From positions 1-35,414 of the forward strand of contig OMTG01000077.1 of NCBI GenBank assembly GCA_900313905.1: a DNA stretch of 35,414 nt, written 5' to 3'. This DNA comes from an uncultured Actinomycetes bacterium. Its GTDB lineage: Bacteria > Actinomycetota > Coriobacteriia > Coriobacteriales > Atopobiaceae. A model generated the notes under the pieces. The model did not search any database and was not told the DNA's origin. It was given only the letters and a program-made list of their open reading frames with translations. Shown here in pieces: positions 1 to 7,645 of this stretch (within the stretch, counting starts at the first letter, position 1; each line of letters starts with the position of its first letter). The position numbers were made by a program, and so were the translations under genes.

Positions 1-67
1 AAGTTAAGCCCCCGAGCGCCGATGGTACTGCGGAGAGAGTCCGTGGGAGAGCAGGGCGCCGCTGGCC
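1..67 (+). rRNA. rrf: 5S ribosomal RNA, 3' part (partial)
   Basis: The window starts inside a 5S rRNA gene. The opening bases AAGTTAAGCCCCCGAG and then GCGCCGATGGTACTGC match the highly conserved central part of bacterial 5S rRNA, and GGGAGAGCAGGGCGCCGC is the conserved 3' arm. The 5' half lies outside the window. The exact 3' end is estimated from the usual 5S length after the conserved arm and could be off by a few bases. It implies that an rRNA operon reads rightwards into this window. Confidence 0.93.
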
Positions 68-89
68 AGCAGCGGGCATCCAGCCAGGG

Positions 90-127
90 GAGGGCCCCTG
101 CCGCAGAGGCGGCGGGGGCCCTCTTCG
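90..127 (+). terminator. Terminator of the rRNA operon
   Basis: A 15-bp stem (90-104 with 109-123, one G-T pair) closes a 4-base loop and is followed by a short T-containing tail. It lies about 20 bases after the 5S 3' end, where the rRNA operon should stop. Confidence 0.8.
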
Positions 128-272
128 TATATGGAATGATTCCAACGAGATATCTGCAACTTGCTGCATCTTGTTTCGGTGTGTCTGAAGTGTATCCGCT
201 TTTCGTTATCCTGCTGCAACATCGTACCGCTAAGGTTATGGCATCAGATAAGCGATATGAGAAAGGGCCTGC

Positions 273-758
273 ATGTCGGTTGCAGCAGTAAAGAGCCATC
301 TTGCAGAATATGGGCTGGCAGACCGCATCATCGAGTTCGATGCATCGTCCGCGACGGTCGAGCTGGCAGCTGAAGATCTCGGGTGCGAACCTGCACTCAT
401 TGCTAAGACCATGGCATGCGAGGTCGATGGCCATGCCGTGCTTGTCGTCTGCGCCGGAGATGCAAAGCTCTGGAGCTCAGCCTTCAAGAAGCAATTTGGG
501 ACGAAGCCGCGCTTCGTGCAGAAGGATATGCTCGATGAGGTGGTAGGGCATCCCATGGGCGGCGTCTGTCCATTTGCTGTGAAGCCTGATGTGGAAGTCT
601 ATCTCGATGTATCGCTGAAGCGCTTCGAGCACGTATATCCTGCTGCCGGCAGCGCGAACTCTGCGGTGAAGCTTACGGTTCCCGAGCTCGAGGCATGCTC
701 CAAATCGCTTGGCTGGGTGGATGTCTGCAAGGATTGGCGCGAAGAGGCAGCTGCCTGA
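273..758 (+). CDS. ybaK: YbaK/EbsC-type aminoacyl-tRNA deacylase
   Basis: A 161-residue single-domain protein of the YbaK/ProX family. These proteins hydrolyse mischarged aminoacyl-tRNA (for example Cys-tRNA-Pro) in the cytoplasm. Family signs are the VVCAGDAKLWSSAFKK segment with its conserved lysine (about residues 58-73), the VGHPMGGVCPFAV motif (about 91-103) and YLDVSLKRFEHVYPAAGS (about 110-127). The length is typical. The ATG at 273 follows a GAGAAAGGG ribosome site. The 124-272 stretch upstream presumably holds the promoter, but no clear -35/-10 pair was recognised. It is a lone gene between the rRNA terminator and a hairpin at 779. Which mischarged tRNA it edits cannot be told from sequence. 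Confidence 0.88.
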   Translation: MSVAAVKSHLAEYGLADRIIEFDASSATVELAAEDLGCEPALIAKTMACEVDGHAVLVVCAGDAKLWSSAFKKQFGTKPRFVQKDMLDEVVGHPMGGVCPFAVKPDVEVYLDVSLKRFEHVYPAAGSANSAVKLTVPELEACSKSLGWVDVCKDWREEAAA

Positions 759-778
759 GATGCCTCTGCATAATAATG

Positions 779-810
779 AGAGCCGCGGTCCTTATGGGCT
801 GCGGCTCTTT
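779..810 (+). terminator. Terminator after ybaK
   Basis: A 13-bp stem (779-791 with 796-808, two G-T pairs) and TTAT loop, followed by TTTC. It lies between convergent genes. On the minus strand the wobbles become mismatches, so it favours the plus-strand gene. Confidence 0.75.
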
Positions 811-836
811 CTATAGAGTGGCTTATCTTGTATTTA

Positions 837-1757
837 TCAGGGGAGCTTCCTGCCTGCTGCCATATAGAGCATGTACCATTCCTTGCGGGTCAGACTGACA
901 TCTGCACCCTTGGCAAGCTCGGTGAGATGAGCTGGATTGCTTGTGCCGACAATCGCCTGCATCTTTGCAGGGTAGCGCAGGTTCCAGGCGATAGCGATGG
1001 CGGCTGGCGTGACGTTGTGGGCCGCGGCCATGGCATCAAGCTCGCGGTTCAGCTCCTCGAAGCGCGGACTACCCAAGAACGTCCCGGCAAAGGTGCCGTA
1101 CTGGAGGCTTGACCAGGTCTGGATCACCTGATCGTGCTTCAGGGCATATTCGAAGATGCCGCCGTCGCGCATCACGGCGTCGTCTTTCATCATGTTGGCA
1201 TTGAGGACGGCTTCGAAGGCAGGGGCGAAGGCGACCGAGAGCTGGACCTGGTTTGCGACGAGCGGGAAGGGGCAGGCTGCCTGCAGCCTCTCCATGGTGG
1301 CGGGATTCTGGTTGCTGACGCCGAAGTCCTTCACGACCCCCTCGTCGTGGAGGGCTGTAAGGGCTTCTGCGACCTCTTCGGGCTCCATCAGGATATCTGG
1401 ACGATGGAGGAGGAGAGCGTCGATCTGGGGCACTCCCAGGCGCTCCAGAGAGGCATGCACTGCATCGAGCAGATATTGCTTCGAGAAGTCATAGTAGGTG
1501 ATGTCCCCATCACGCCTGATGCCGACCTTCGTCTGCAGGAAGAACCGGTCCCTGAGGCCTGGCTCTGCAGCGAAGACCTTGCCAAGCAGGTCTTCGGATC
1601 CATAGATGTCTGCCTCGTCGATGGCATTGATGCCTGCATCGAGGGCAGCATGGAGCAGCTTCGAGAGATCCCCTTCCTTCATGCCGCGCGTGCGCATGAG
1701 GCCAAGCATCACCTGGGAGACCTTTGTCTGGGAAGGACCGAACGCAACGTATTGCAT
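837..1757 (-). CDS. Aldo/keto reductase, YdhF-like
   Basis: A 306-residue NADPH-dependent oxidoreductase of the aldo/keto reductase superfamily, closest in style to E. coli YdhF. It is a TIM barrel with the catalytic tetrad visible: Asp47 and Tyr52 in DEADIYG, Lys77 in LQTKVGI and His118 in LLLHRPD. The ATG at 1757 was chosen because the protein then begins like the family (MQYVAFGPSQTKVSQ) and a GAAAGG ribosome site precedes it; the reading frame runs open 66 codons further without family resemblance. It lies downstream of, and on the same strand as, an HxlR regulator, 163 bases away, so the two may form a carbonyl- or electrophile-responsive pair. The physiological substrate is unknown. Confidence 0.88.
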   Translation of the reverse strand: MQYVAFGPSQTKVSQVMLGLMRTRGMKEGDLSKLLHAALDAGINAIDEADIYGSEDLLGKVFAAEPGLRDRFFLQTKVGIRRDGDITYYDFSKQYLLDAVHASLERLGVPQIDALLLHRPDILMEPEEVAEALTALHDEGVVKDFGVSNQNPATMERLQAACPFPLVANQVQLSVAFAPAFEAVLNANMMKDDAVMRDGGIFEYALKHDQVIQTWSSLQYGTFAGTFLGSPRFEELNRELDAMAAAHNVTPAAIAIAWNLRYPAKMQAIVGTSNPAHLTELAKGADVSLTRKEWYMLYMAAGRKLP

Positions 1758-1920
1758 AGTGAGACCTTTCGCTGGGCTGATGTGTGCTGGCTTCAGTGTA
1801 GGGGGATGCATGCCATGAGGATGCAGGAGCTCCGCCTTCCGGACAGAGGTTGCCAGCGAATGGCACAATCGCCAAACTGCAGGAAAAGGCGACGGGGACG
1901 TGCCTTCCATGCTCCTGGGA

Positions 1921-2289
1921 TCAGAAGGCTTTGGGAGCCTCGACGCTCCCATCATGAAGCTGCTTCTTGTAGGAATCGCCCCAGCTGCTCATCGCATCGA
2001 GGATGGGCGAGAGGCTCTGTCCGAGCTCCGTCAGGGTGTATTCCACACGGGGCGGTACTTCTGCATAGACTGTCCTTGTCAGAAGACCTTCCTGCTCCAT
2101 CTTCCTGAGCTGGCTCGTGAGCACCTTCTGGGATATGTGGCCAATCGAGCGCTGCAGCTCGCTGAAGCGCTTGGTGCCGTCCCTCAGGTCGCGGAGAATC
2201 AGGACGCACCACTTGTTGCTGATCAGGGTGAGGGTCGTCTCGACGGGGCAGGCGGGAAGTGTCGCCAGATAGGCTTCATTCTTGTTCAT
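1921..2289 (-). CDS. HxlR-family winged-helix regulator
   Basis: A 122-residue transcription factor of the HxlR family (winged helix, MarR-like dimer). The family core is clear: CPVETTLTLISNKWCVLIL (residues 14-32), then FSELQRSIGHISQKVLTSQL (42-61) as the recognition region, then the wing with VPPRVEYTLTELGQSL. Cys14 lies where redox- and electrophile-sensing HxlR members (YodB, HypR) carry their reactive cysteine. The ATG at 2289 has GGAG nine bases upstream; an in-frame TTG at 2304 lacks a good site. Position upstream of the aldo/keto reductase on the same strand suggests that it controls that gene. Confidence 0.88.
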   Translation of the reverse strand: MNKNEAYLATLPACPVETTLTLISNKWCVLILRDLRDGTKRFSELQRSIGHISQKVLTSQLRKMEQEGLLTRTVYAEVPPRVEYTLTELGQSLSPILDAMSSWGDSYKKQLHDGSVEAPKAF

Positions 2290-2305
2290 GCTGATAGGCT
2301 CCAAA

Positions 2306-2322
2306 AGTATCCATCAGAAACT
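2306..2322. promoter_or_regulatory. Possible HxlR operator
   Basis: Imperfect inverted repeat AGTATC-N5-GAAACT (one mismatch), immediately upstream of the ribosome site of the HxlR gene, where autoregulatory sites of this family lie. The repeat is short, so chance is possible. Confidence 0.25.
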
Positions 2323-2399
2323 AGCTTTCCATGAATATGGTAGCAGACAGTCGGCATGCAATGGAACATGGATGCAAGCAAGACGCCATTCCGCAGAGC

Positions 2400-2433
2400 A
2401 AAACGCCCCAGCAAGCGGATGCCTGCTGGGACG
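2400..2433 (-). terminator. Terminator of prfC
   Basis: On the minus strand, a 10-bp stem (2424-2433 with 2404-2413, one G-T pair) is followed by TTTT at 2403-2400. It lies 25 bases after the prfC stop codon. Confidence 0.8.
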
Positions 2434-2457
2434 CTCGAATGATGCGGAAGGGATTGT

Positions 2458-4077
2458 CTAGCCTTCGACGGAGATGTTGCCGAATTCGGAGAGCTTGAGG
2501 TCCTTGTTGTTCTCCTCAGCCCAGTTGAGGTTCCAGGGGCTCGTGAAGAGCAGGAGCCTGCCGCCGCGCATATCCTCGACCTTGCAGGTGTCGCGGGTGA
2601 GGTTGAGGGTCCTCACATCGAGCTCCTCTGGGGAGTTCAGTATCCAGCGGATGAGGGTGTAAGGAAGTGACGTGCGGCGCACCTCGACATGGTATTCGCT
2701 CTGCAGGCGCTGCTCGAGGACCTCGAACTGCAGGACGCCGACAGCGCCGACGATCACAGATTCCATGCCGGCCCCGAGCTCGCGGAAGATCTGGATGGCG
2801 CCCTCCTGGGCAAGCTCCTCCATGCCCTTCACGAACTGCTTGCGCTTCAAGGTGTCGACCTGGGTGATGCGGGCGAAGTGCTCAGGGGCGAAGGTCGGGA
2901 TGGCCGGGTACTGGACGGGTGTCTTGCCGGCGCAGACCGTGTCGCCGATGGAGAAGATGCCCGGATCGAAGAGCCCCACGATATCCCCGGCATAGGCCTC
3001 GTCGACGGTCGCACGGTCATCTGCCATCATCGCGGTGCCGGTGGCAAGCTTCAGATGGCGGGAGCCCTGCACATGGTAGGCATCCATGCCGCGCTCGAAC
3101 TTGCCGGAGCAGATGCGCACGAAGGCGATGCGGTCGCGGTGGCGCGGATCCATGTTTGCCTGGATCTTGAAGACGAAGCCGCTGAAGGGATTCGTGGCAG
3201 GATCCACCTCGGAATCGCTCAGCACATCCTTGTAGGCAAGGGGAGGCGGAGCGAGGCGCAGGAAGTCCTTCAGGAAGGGCTCGACACCGAAGTTCGTAAG
3301 GGCAGATCCGAAGAAGACCGGGGTCAGCTGTCCATGCTGGACAGCATCGAGATCGAACTCGTTGTCGGCACCGTCGAGCAGCTCGATATCATCCATCAGG
3401 TTCTGGTGGTTCTCGGCACCGATGAGATCGTCCAAGGCCGGGTCGCCAAGCTCTGATTCTATCTCGCCGACCTTCTTCGTCGCATTGGCATGGCCGTCAC
3501 CCTCGAAGGCGATCACGTGGCGGCTCTGGCGGTCGAAGACGCCCTTGAAGTTGCGTCCGCTCCCTATCGGCCATGTCATCGGATACGTGCCGATGCCGAG
3601 GACGTTCTCGATCTCCTCCATCAGGTCGAAGGGATCGCGGGCATCGTGGTCGAGCTTGTTCACGAAGGTGAAGATCGGGATATGGCGCAGCGTGCAGACG
3701 CGGAAGAGCTTGATGGTCTGGGCCTCGACGCCCTTTGCGCCGTCGATCACCATCACAGCGGCGTCAGCAGCCATGAGGGTGCGGTAGGTGTCCTCGGAGA
3801 AGTCCTGGTGGCCCGGGGTATCCAGGATGTTGATGCAGTAGCCGTCGTAGGTGAACTGCAGGACCGAGGAGGTGACGGAGATGCCGCGCTCCTTCTCGAT
3901 GTCCATCCAGTCGGACACTGCATGCTTGGAGCTCGACTTGCCCTTGACCGATCCGGCAGTCTGGATCGAGCCGGTATAGAGCAGGAGCTTCTCGGTCAGG
4001 GTCGTTTTGCCCGCATCCGGGTGGGAGATGATCGCGAAGGTGCGGCGCCTTGCGATCTGGTCAGACAGACTTGACAT
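2458..4077 (-). CDS. prfC: Peptide chain release factor 3
   Basis: A 539-residue translational GTPase that removes RF1/RF2 from the ribosome after peptide release. GTPase motifs are intact: P-loop SHPDAGKTT (residues 18-26), DTPGHQDF (87-94) and NKLD (140-143). The KGKSSSKHAVSDWMDIEKER stretch (45-64) leads into switch I and is typical of RF3 rather than EF-G. The length matches E. coli RF3 (529). The start ATG at 4077 follows AAAGGAAG; the frame is open a further 28 codons upstream without family resemblance. It appears monocistronic, with its own terminator. The upstream region carries a long inverted repeat listed separately. Confidence 0.93.
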   Translation of the reverse strand: MSSLSDQIARRRTFAIISHPDAGKTTLTEKLLLYTGSIQTAGSVKGKSSSKHAVSDWMDIEKERGISVTSSVLQFTYDGYCINILDTPGHQDFSEDTYRTLMAADAAVMVIDGAKGVEAQTIKLFRVCTLRHIPIFTFVNKLDHDARDPFDLMEEIENVLGIGTYPMTWPIGSGRNFKGVFDRQSRHVIAFEGDGHANATKKVGEIESELGDPALDDLIGAENHQNLMDDIELLDGADNEFDLDAVQHGQLTPVFFGSALTNFGVEPFLKDFLRLAPPPLAYKDVLSDSEVDPATNPFSGFVFKIQANMDPRHRDRIAFVRICSGKFERGMDAYHVQGSRHLKLATGTAMMADDRATVDEAYAGDIVGLFDPGIFSIGDTVCAGKTPVQYPAIPTFAPEHFARITQVDTLKRKQFVKGMEELAQEGAIQIFRELGAGMESVIVGAVGVLQFEVLEQRLQSEYHVEVRRTSLPYTLIRWILNSPEELDVRTLNLTRDTCKVEDMRGGRLLLFTSPWNLNWAEENNKDLKLSEFGNISVEG

Positions 4078-4100
4078 GGCTTCCTTTGCACAGCTGCAGG

Positions 4101-4165
4101 GCACGTGGGCCCCATCTGATTCTCTTGAACCTATCCATTGTAATGGGGGAGGGGCTCCCACGTGC
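4101..4165. repeat. Extended inverted repeat upstream of prfC
   Basis: Perfect 9-base arms GCACGTGGG (4101-4109) and CCCACGTGC (4157-4165) enclose a second pair, CCCCAT (4110-4115) and ATGGGG (4143-4148), with an 8-base asymmetric bulge. It fills most of the gap between ecfT and prfC, both on the minus strand. A TACAAT -10-like box lies inside it on the minus strand. It could be a weak ecfT terminator, an operator or a 5'-leader structure of prfC. Confidence 0.5.
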
Positions 4166-4187
4166 GCAAATGCATAAAGTGTGCAGG

Positions 4188-4988
4188 CTAGATGAGGGCC
4201 ACGAGGAAAAGGCCTGCCACAGCAAGGCCGCAGACGAGGAGGGCCCAGATGTCGCGGCGCTCCATATGGAGCGGATGCCAGTGGCTCCTGCCTGCCCCTC
4301 CTTCGTAGCAGCGGGCATCCAAGGCCCGGCTCACGTTGTGGGCATGGCGGACGCAGCTCGCAAGGAGGGCGATTACGACAGGGCCGATCGCAGAGATGCG
4401 GTCCTTGAAGCTGCCAGACTCCCAGCCGCCGCCTCGGGCTGTCTGGGCATCGATGATGGCAGATGCCTCATCGGCGATGGTCGGGATGAAGCGGAGCATC
4501 AGGCTGAACACCATCGCCAGCTCATGGCCGGGGAGGCCGAAGCGGGAAAGGGGTCCCAGCACTGCATCGAAGGCGTCGGTGAGCTCGGTCGGCGTCGTCG
4601 TGAGGAGCAGGAGCGCGCCCATAAGGATCGCGACGGAGAAGCGCAGGGGGTAGCAGATGGCATCCCAGAGGCCCTCTGTGGTGATCGTGGCAGGCCCGAG
4701 ATGGACGAGGGGGTCTCCTGTGTGCACGAAGAAGAGGTTGAAGAGGCCGAGCAGCAGCAATACCACGACGAGCGGACGGATCGATTCCATCACCTTGCGG
4801 GCAGGGGTGCGGCTGAAGGCAAGGAGCGCCAGACTCATGGCGATCGCATAGATGAGCTGGAGCGGGGTCCGCACGAAGAAGACCGTGAGCATCACCGCAA
4901 GGCAGCAGCCGATCTTGACGCGGGGGTCGAGCCTGTGGATCGGGGAGGGCACCGGGTAGTACTGCCCGATCGAGATCCTCATTGCCAT
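4188..4988 (-). CDS. ecfT: ECF transporter transmembrane (T) component
   Basis: A 266-residue integral membrane protein of the EcfT/CbiQ family, the scaffold that links the substrate-binding S component to the two ATPases. It has several hydrophobic segments (about 25-58, 72-90, 110-130, 158-172, 200-215, 248-266). The two cytoplasmic coupling motifs are visible: ARG at 184-186 in AQTARGGGW, and the second in RALDARCYEG (221-230). Its start overlaps the end of the fused ATPase gene by 10 bases, showing translational coupling in the operon ribU-ecfA-ecfT. No clear terminator was found downstream apart from the inverted repeat at 4101-4165. Confidence 0.92.
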   Translation of the reverse strand: MAMRISIGQYYPVPSPIHRLDPRVKIGCCLAVMLTVFFVRTPLQLIYAIAMSLALLAFSRTPARKVMESIRPLVVVLLLLGLFNLFFVHTGDPLVHLGPATITTEGLWDAICYPLRFSVAILMGALLLLTTTPTELTDAFDAVLGPLSRFGLPGHELAMVFSLMLRFIPTIADEASAIIDAQTARGGGWESGSFKDRISAIGPVVIALLASCVRHAHNVSRALDARCYEGGAGRSHWHPLHMERRDIWALLVCGLAVAGLFLVALI

Positions 4989-6766
4989 TGTCCGGACACC
5001 CCCTCTGAAAGGAGCAGCGCCAGCACGCTGGCAAGCCTGTCGATCGTGAGCGGGAAGCCGAGACGCTCTGCAAGATCGTCCTGCCCCAGAAGCTCCTGGA
5101 GCCTGAGCGTGAAGGCGAGGGGCTCCGGGAGCCCCAGGCCATGGGTGCGCAGGGCGTCGGCATGGGCACAGGAGAACACCTCAGAGGGCGTGCCTGCCAT
5201 GAGGATCCTCGATTCGTTCAGGACGACCACCTCGTCGGCGAGTGCGGCATCCTCCATCGAGTGGGTGACCTGGATGGTCGTCGTCCCCTCCTTATGCACG
5301 GCATCCAGCACGGCGCGCAGGTCCTGCCTGCCTTTGGGGTCGAGGCCTGCGGTCGGCTCGTCGAGGACCAAGATTGGCGGCTCCATCGCAAGGACGCCTG
5401 CCAGGGCGCAGAGGCGCTTCTGGCCGCCCGAAAGCTCGAAGGGGGAGACTGCGTGCTTGTCTTCGAGGCCTACAAGCGTGAGGGCATGGTCGACGCGGCG
5501 TGCGACCTCCTCTTTCTGCAGCTTCATGTTGCGTGGCCCGTAGGCGATGTCCTCTTCGACCGTCTGGGCGAAGAGCTGCCGCTCGGGGTGCTGCATCACG
5601 TAGCCGATCCTCCCATGGAGGGCGCGGCGCTTCTTCTTGTCCGAGGTGCTCGCGCCTTCCACGAGGATCTCTCCGGCATCGGGCGTCTCGAGGGCGCAGA
5701 TGAGGCGTGCCAAGGTGGACTTGCCCGAACCGGTCTGGCCGACGAGGGCGCAGCTCGTGCCTTGGGGCACCTCCATGCTGATATGGTCGAGCGCTGGCTT
5801 GTGCCCCGATGCCATGTCGGCGTAGCGGAAGGAGACATCCTTCACGGAGAGGATGGAGGGCGCGGTGGATGCGGCTTTGCTGGGGGCAGGTGCGGCAATG
5901 GAGGAGGGCTTGCTCCCCTTGAGGGCATCTGCCACCTCCTGCAGGAGCCTCTCCTCCGAGCAGGTCCAGCTGAGATTTGCGTCATGGTCGCGGAGCATCT
6001 GGGAGAGGCGTCCGGCAAAGGGCTCCTCGAGGCCGAGCGAGCGCATCTCATCGGTGTGGGAGAAGACCTCGTCCGGCGTCCCATCGAGCACGATCTTTCC
6101 CTGGGAGAGGACGATCACGCGATCTGCCGCAAGGGCCTCTTCCATGAAATGGGTGATATGGATGAGGGTCGTGCCGGCCTGCTTGAGCTCTGCCATCACC
6201 TTCAGGATGGAGGTGCGGCCACGGACATCGAGGAGCGCACCCGGCTCGTCGAAGACGAGCACCTTCGGCTCCATCGCAAGCGCTGCAGCAATGGCGACGC
6301 GCTGCTGCTGGCCGCCGGAGAGATGGGTGGGGTCGCGCCGCGCGTAGTCGTCGAGCGCGACCCGATGGAGCTCGCGGGCGACCCGTCTGCCTATCTCGTC
6401 TGCCGGGACGCCCAGGTTCTCGGGGCCGAAGGCCACATCGTCCTCGACGACGGTCGTGACGATCTGGTCATCGGGATTCTGGAAGACAAGGCCGATCTGG
6501 CGCCGGGCACGGCGGTAGGCATCGAAATCGACCTCACCTGCAGCAAAGCAGCGCTCCCCCGCAAGCTCGACCTCACCCTCGTCAGGAGCCAGGAGGCCGC
6601 AGAGCACGCTTGCCAAGGTGGACTTGCCCGAGCCATTGGCGCCCAGGATGCAGAGGCGCTGGCCCTCAGGAATCGAGAGCGTCACATCGTCGAGCGCCTG
6701 CAGGTCATGCTCGTAGCGCAGCGTGACATGGGAGAGGCGGAGCAGGGGAGCGGAGGTCACTTCCAT
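4979..6766 (-). CDS. ecfA: Fused double ATPase of ECF transporter (EcfA-EcfA')
   Basis: A 595-residue protein with two complete ABC ATPase domains, which in most bacteria are separate EcfA1 and EcfA2 subunits. Domain 1 has Walker A GANGSGKST (42-50), Q-loop FQNPDDQ, signature LSGGQQQR (149-156) and Walker B VLVFDEP (169-175). Domain 2 has Walker A GQTGSGKST (343-351), QHPERQ, signature LSGGQ (445-449) and Walker B ILVLDEP (465-471). An Ala/Ser/Pro-rich linker (about 285-305) joins them. It energises uptake by binding EcfT coupling helices. It lies 10 bases after ribU and overlaps ecfT. Both ATP sites look intact. The ATG at 6766 has an AAGG site close upstream. Confidence 0.93.
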   Translation of the reverse strand: MEVTSAPLLRLSHVTLRYEHDLQALDDVTLSIPEGQRLCILGANGSGKSTLASVLCGLLAPDEGEVELAGERCFAAGEVDFDAYRRARRQIGLVFQNPDDQIVTTVVEDDVAFGPENLGVPADEIGRRVARELHRVALDDYARRDPTHLSGGQQQRVAIAAALAMEPKVLVFDEPGALLDVRGRTSILKVMAELKQAGTTLIHITHFMEEALAADRVIVLSQGKIVLDGTPDEVFSHTDEMRSLGLEEPFAGRLSQMLRDHDANLSWTCSEERLLQEVADALKGSKPSSIAAPAPSKAASTAPSILSVKDVSFRYADMASGHKPALDHISMEVPQGTSCALVGQTGSGKSTLARLICALETPDAGEILVEGASTSDKKKRRALHGRIGYVMQHPERQLFAQTVEEDIAYGPRNMKLQKEEVARRVDHALTLVGLEDKHAVSPFELSGGQKRLCALAGVLAMEPPILVLDEPTAGLDPKGRQDLRAVLDAVHKEGTTTIQVTHSMEDAALADEVVVLNESRILMAGTPSEVFSCAHADALRTHGLGLPEPLAFTLRLQELLGQDDLAERLGFPLTIDRLASVLALLLSEGVSGQWQ

Positions 6767-6776
6767 ATGCCTTCAG

Positions 6777-7358
6777 CTACTCGTTGTCCGCAAGCGCCTT
6801 GGAGACGGGCTTGTAGATGAAGCCGGTCACGACGCAGTTGATGAGGACCTTGAGGACATTGAAGGGAAGGAGCGCCGGAACGATCAGAGCGGCGACATCT
6901 GCCATGCTCATGCCGGCATAGATCGGCGTCATGACGAGGTTCGCGAGGATGCAGCAGACGACGGAGACGACAGCGCCCGCGACCATGCCGAGGATGGCGC
7001 CCTTCATCGTCGTGTCATGCTGGTAGATGAGGCTTGCCGGCAGCACGAGCGAGATGGTCGCGATGATCGCCATGAGCATGCCCCAGAAGCCGGAGGCTGT
7101 CGCGATGTGGGGCAGGTAGGAGATGATCGAGACGACAGCGCCGGTGGCAGGGCCGAAGGCGAAGCCGGCGACGAGGCAGACGATGCCCGAAGGATCGTAC
7201 ATGAGCCAAGGCACAGCCGGGAGCAGCGGAATCTCGATGAAGAGGGTGCAGACGGCGGCCAGGGCACAGAAGAGTGCCGTCACCGCAATCCGCTTCGTGC
7301 TCCAGCTGCCCTGGGCCGTGGTTGCGTGCGTATCATGATGAGAAGTGGTTGTGGCCAT
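6777..7358 (-). CDS. ribU: Riboflavin ECF transporter S component (RibU-like)
   Basis: A 193-residue, six-helix membrane protein that should bind riboflavin and dock on the ECF module. The segment YDPSGIVCLVAGFAFGP (54-70) resembles the conserved loop and helix of RibU (YDPSDIPALIxGFxFGP). The specificity call is strengthened by the FMN riboswitch directly upstream. The start chosen is ATG 7358, nine bases after GGAGG; an ATG eight codons earlier lies inside the conserved 3' strand of the riboswitch and is unlikely to be used. It is the first gene of the operon with ecfA and ecfT, so this S component has a dedicated transporter module, although sharing with other S components elsewhere is possible. 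Confidence 0.88.
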   Translation of the reverse strand: MATTTSHHDTHATTAQGSWSTKRIAVTALFCALAAVCTLFIEIPLLPAVPWLMYDPSGIVCLVAGFAFGPATGAVVSIISYLPHIATASGFWGMLMAIIATISLVLPASLIYQHDTTMKGAILGMVAGAVVSVVCCILANLVMTPIYAGMSMADVAALIVPALLPFNVLKVLINCVVTGFIYKPVSKALADNE

Positions 7359-7371
7359 AGCGAGGCCCTCC

Positions 7372-7505
7372 GTTTCTTCCATCCGGACTGTGACCGTTGG
7401 TTCTGGATTCTCACCAGATCAGCTGCTCTTTTCTTCGCAGCGCGCGGACTTGGGGACATATGCGTCCCATCACCACCAGTGGGGAATTGCACCCCGCCCT
7501 GAAAC
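7372..7505 (-). ncRNA. FMN riboswitch (RFN element)
   Basis: Read on the minus strand, the conserved RFN blocks appear in order: AGGGCGGGGTGCAATTCCCC, ACTGGTGGTGAT, then after a variable arm TCTGGTGAGAATCCAGA, ACCAACGGTCACAGTCCGG and ATGGAAGA. The ends GTTTC (7505-7501) and GAAAC (7376-7372) pair as P1. The ribosome site of ribU (GGAGG) starts within a few bases of the P1 3' strand and no terminator hairpin with a T run follows, so control is probably at translation initiation. When FMN is high the riboflavin importer should be shut down. Confidence 0.95.
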
Positions 7506-7588
7506 TGACACAACCACACTAGCATGCAGAGGCAGAAATGGGAAACTCTTTCTCCCCCAGAAGGCGGTGCTGCCACAGGATGTTTACA

Positions 7589-7618
7589 GAAAGCCCCCGA
7601 AGCCTTGGCTTCAGGGGC
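7589..7618 (-). terminator. Terminator of the HPP-like gene
   Basis: On the minus strand a 12-base stem (7618-7607 with 7604-7593, one G-T pair; the innermost pairs open to form the loop) is followed by TTTC. It lies 28 bases after the stop codon of the gene at 7646-8620 and before the ribU leader. Confidence 0.75.
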
Positions 7619-7645
7619 AGAAGGACACGATCATGTCCGGTGGCT

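Noticed and set aside
221..230. ARC instead of ARG in the second EcfT coupling motif (residue numbers of EcfT)
   Set aside because: The surrounding EARCYRG-like wording is common in EcfT proteins, so it is not a defect.
4050..6820. Plus-strand frames across the ECF operon
   Set aside because: They overlap two genes with full motif sets and show only repetitive charged composition; treated as shadows.
7505..7585. Promoter of the ribU leader
   Set aside because: Weak boxes such as TAGTGT with TTTCCC on the minus strand were seen, but the match is too poor to list.
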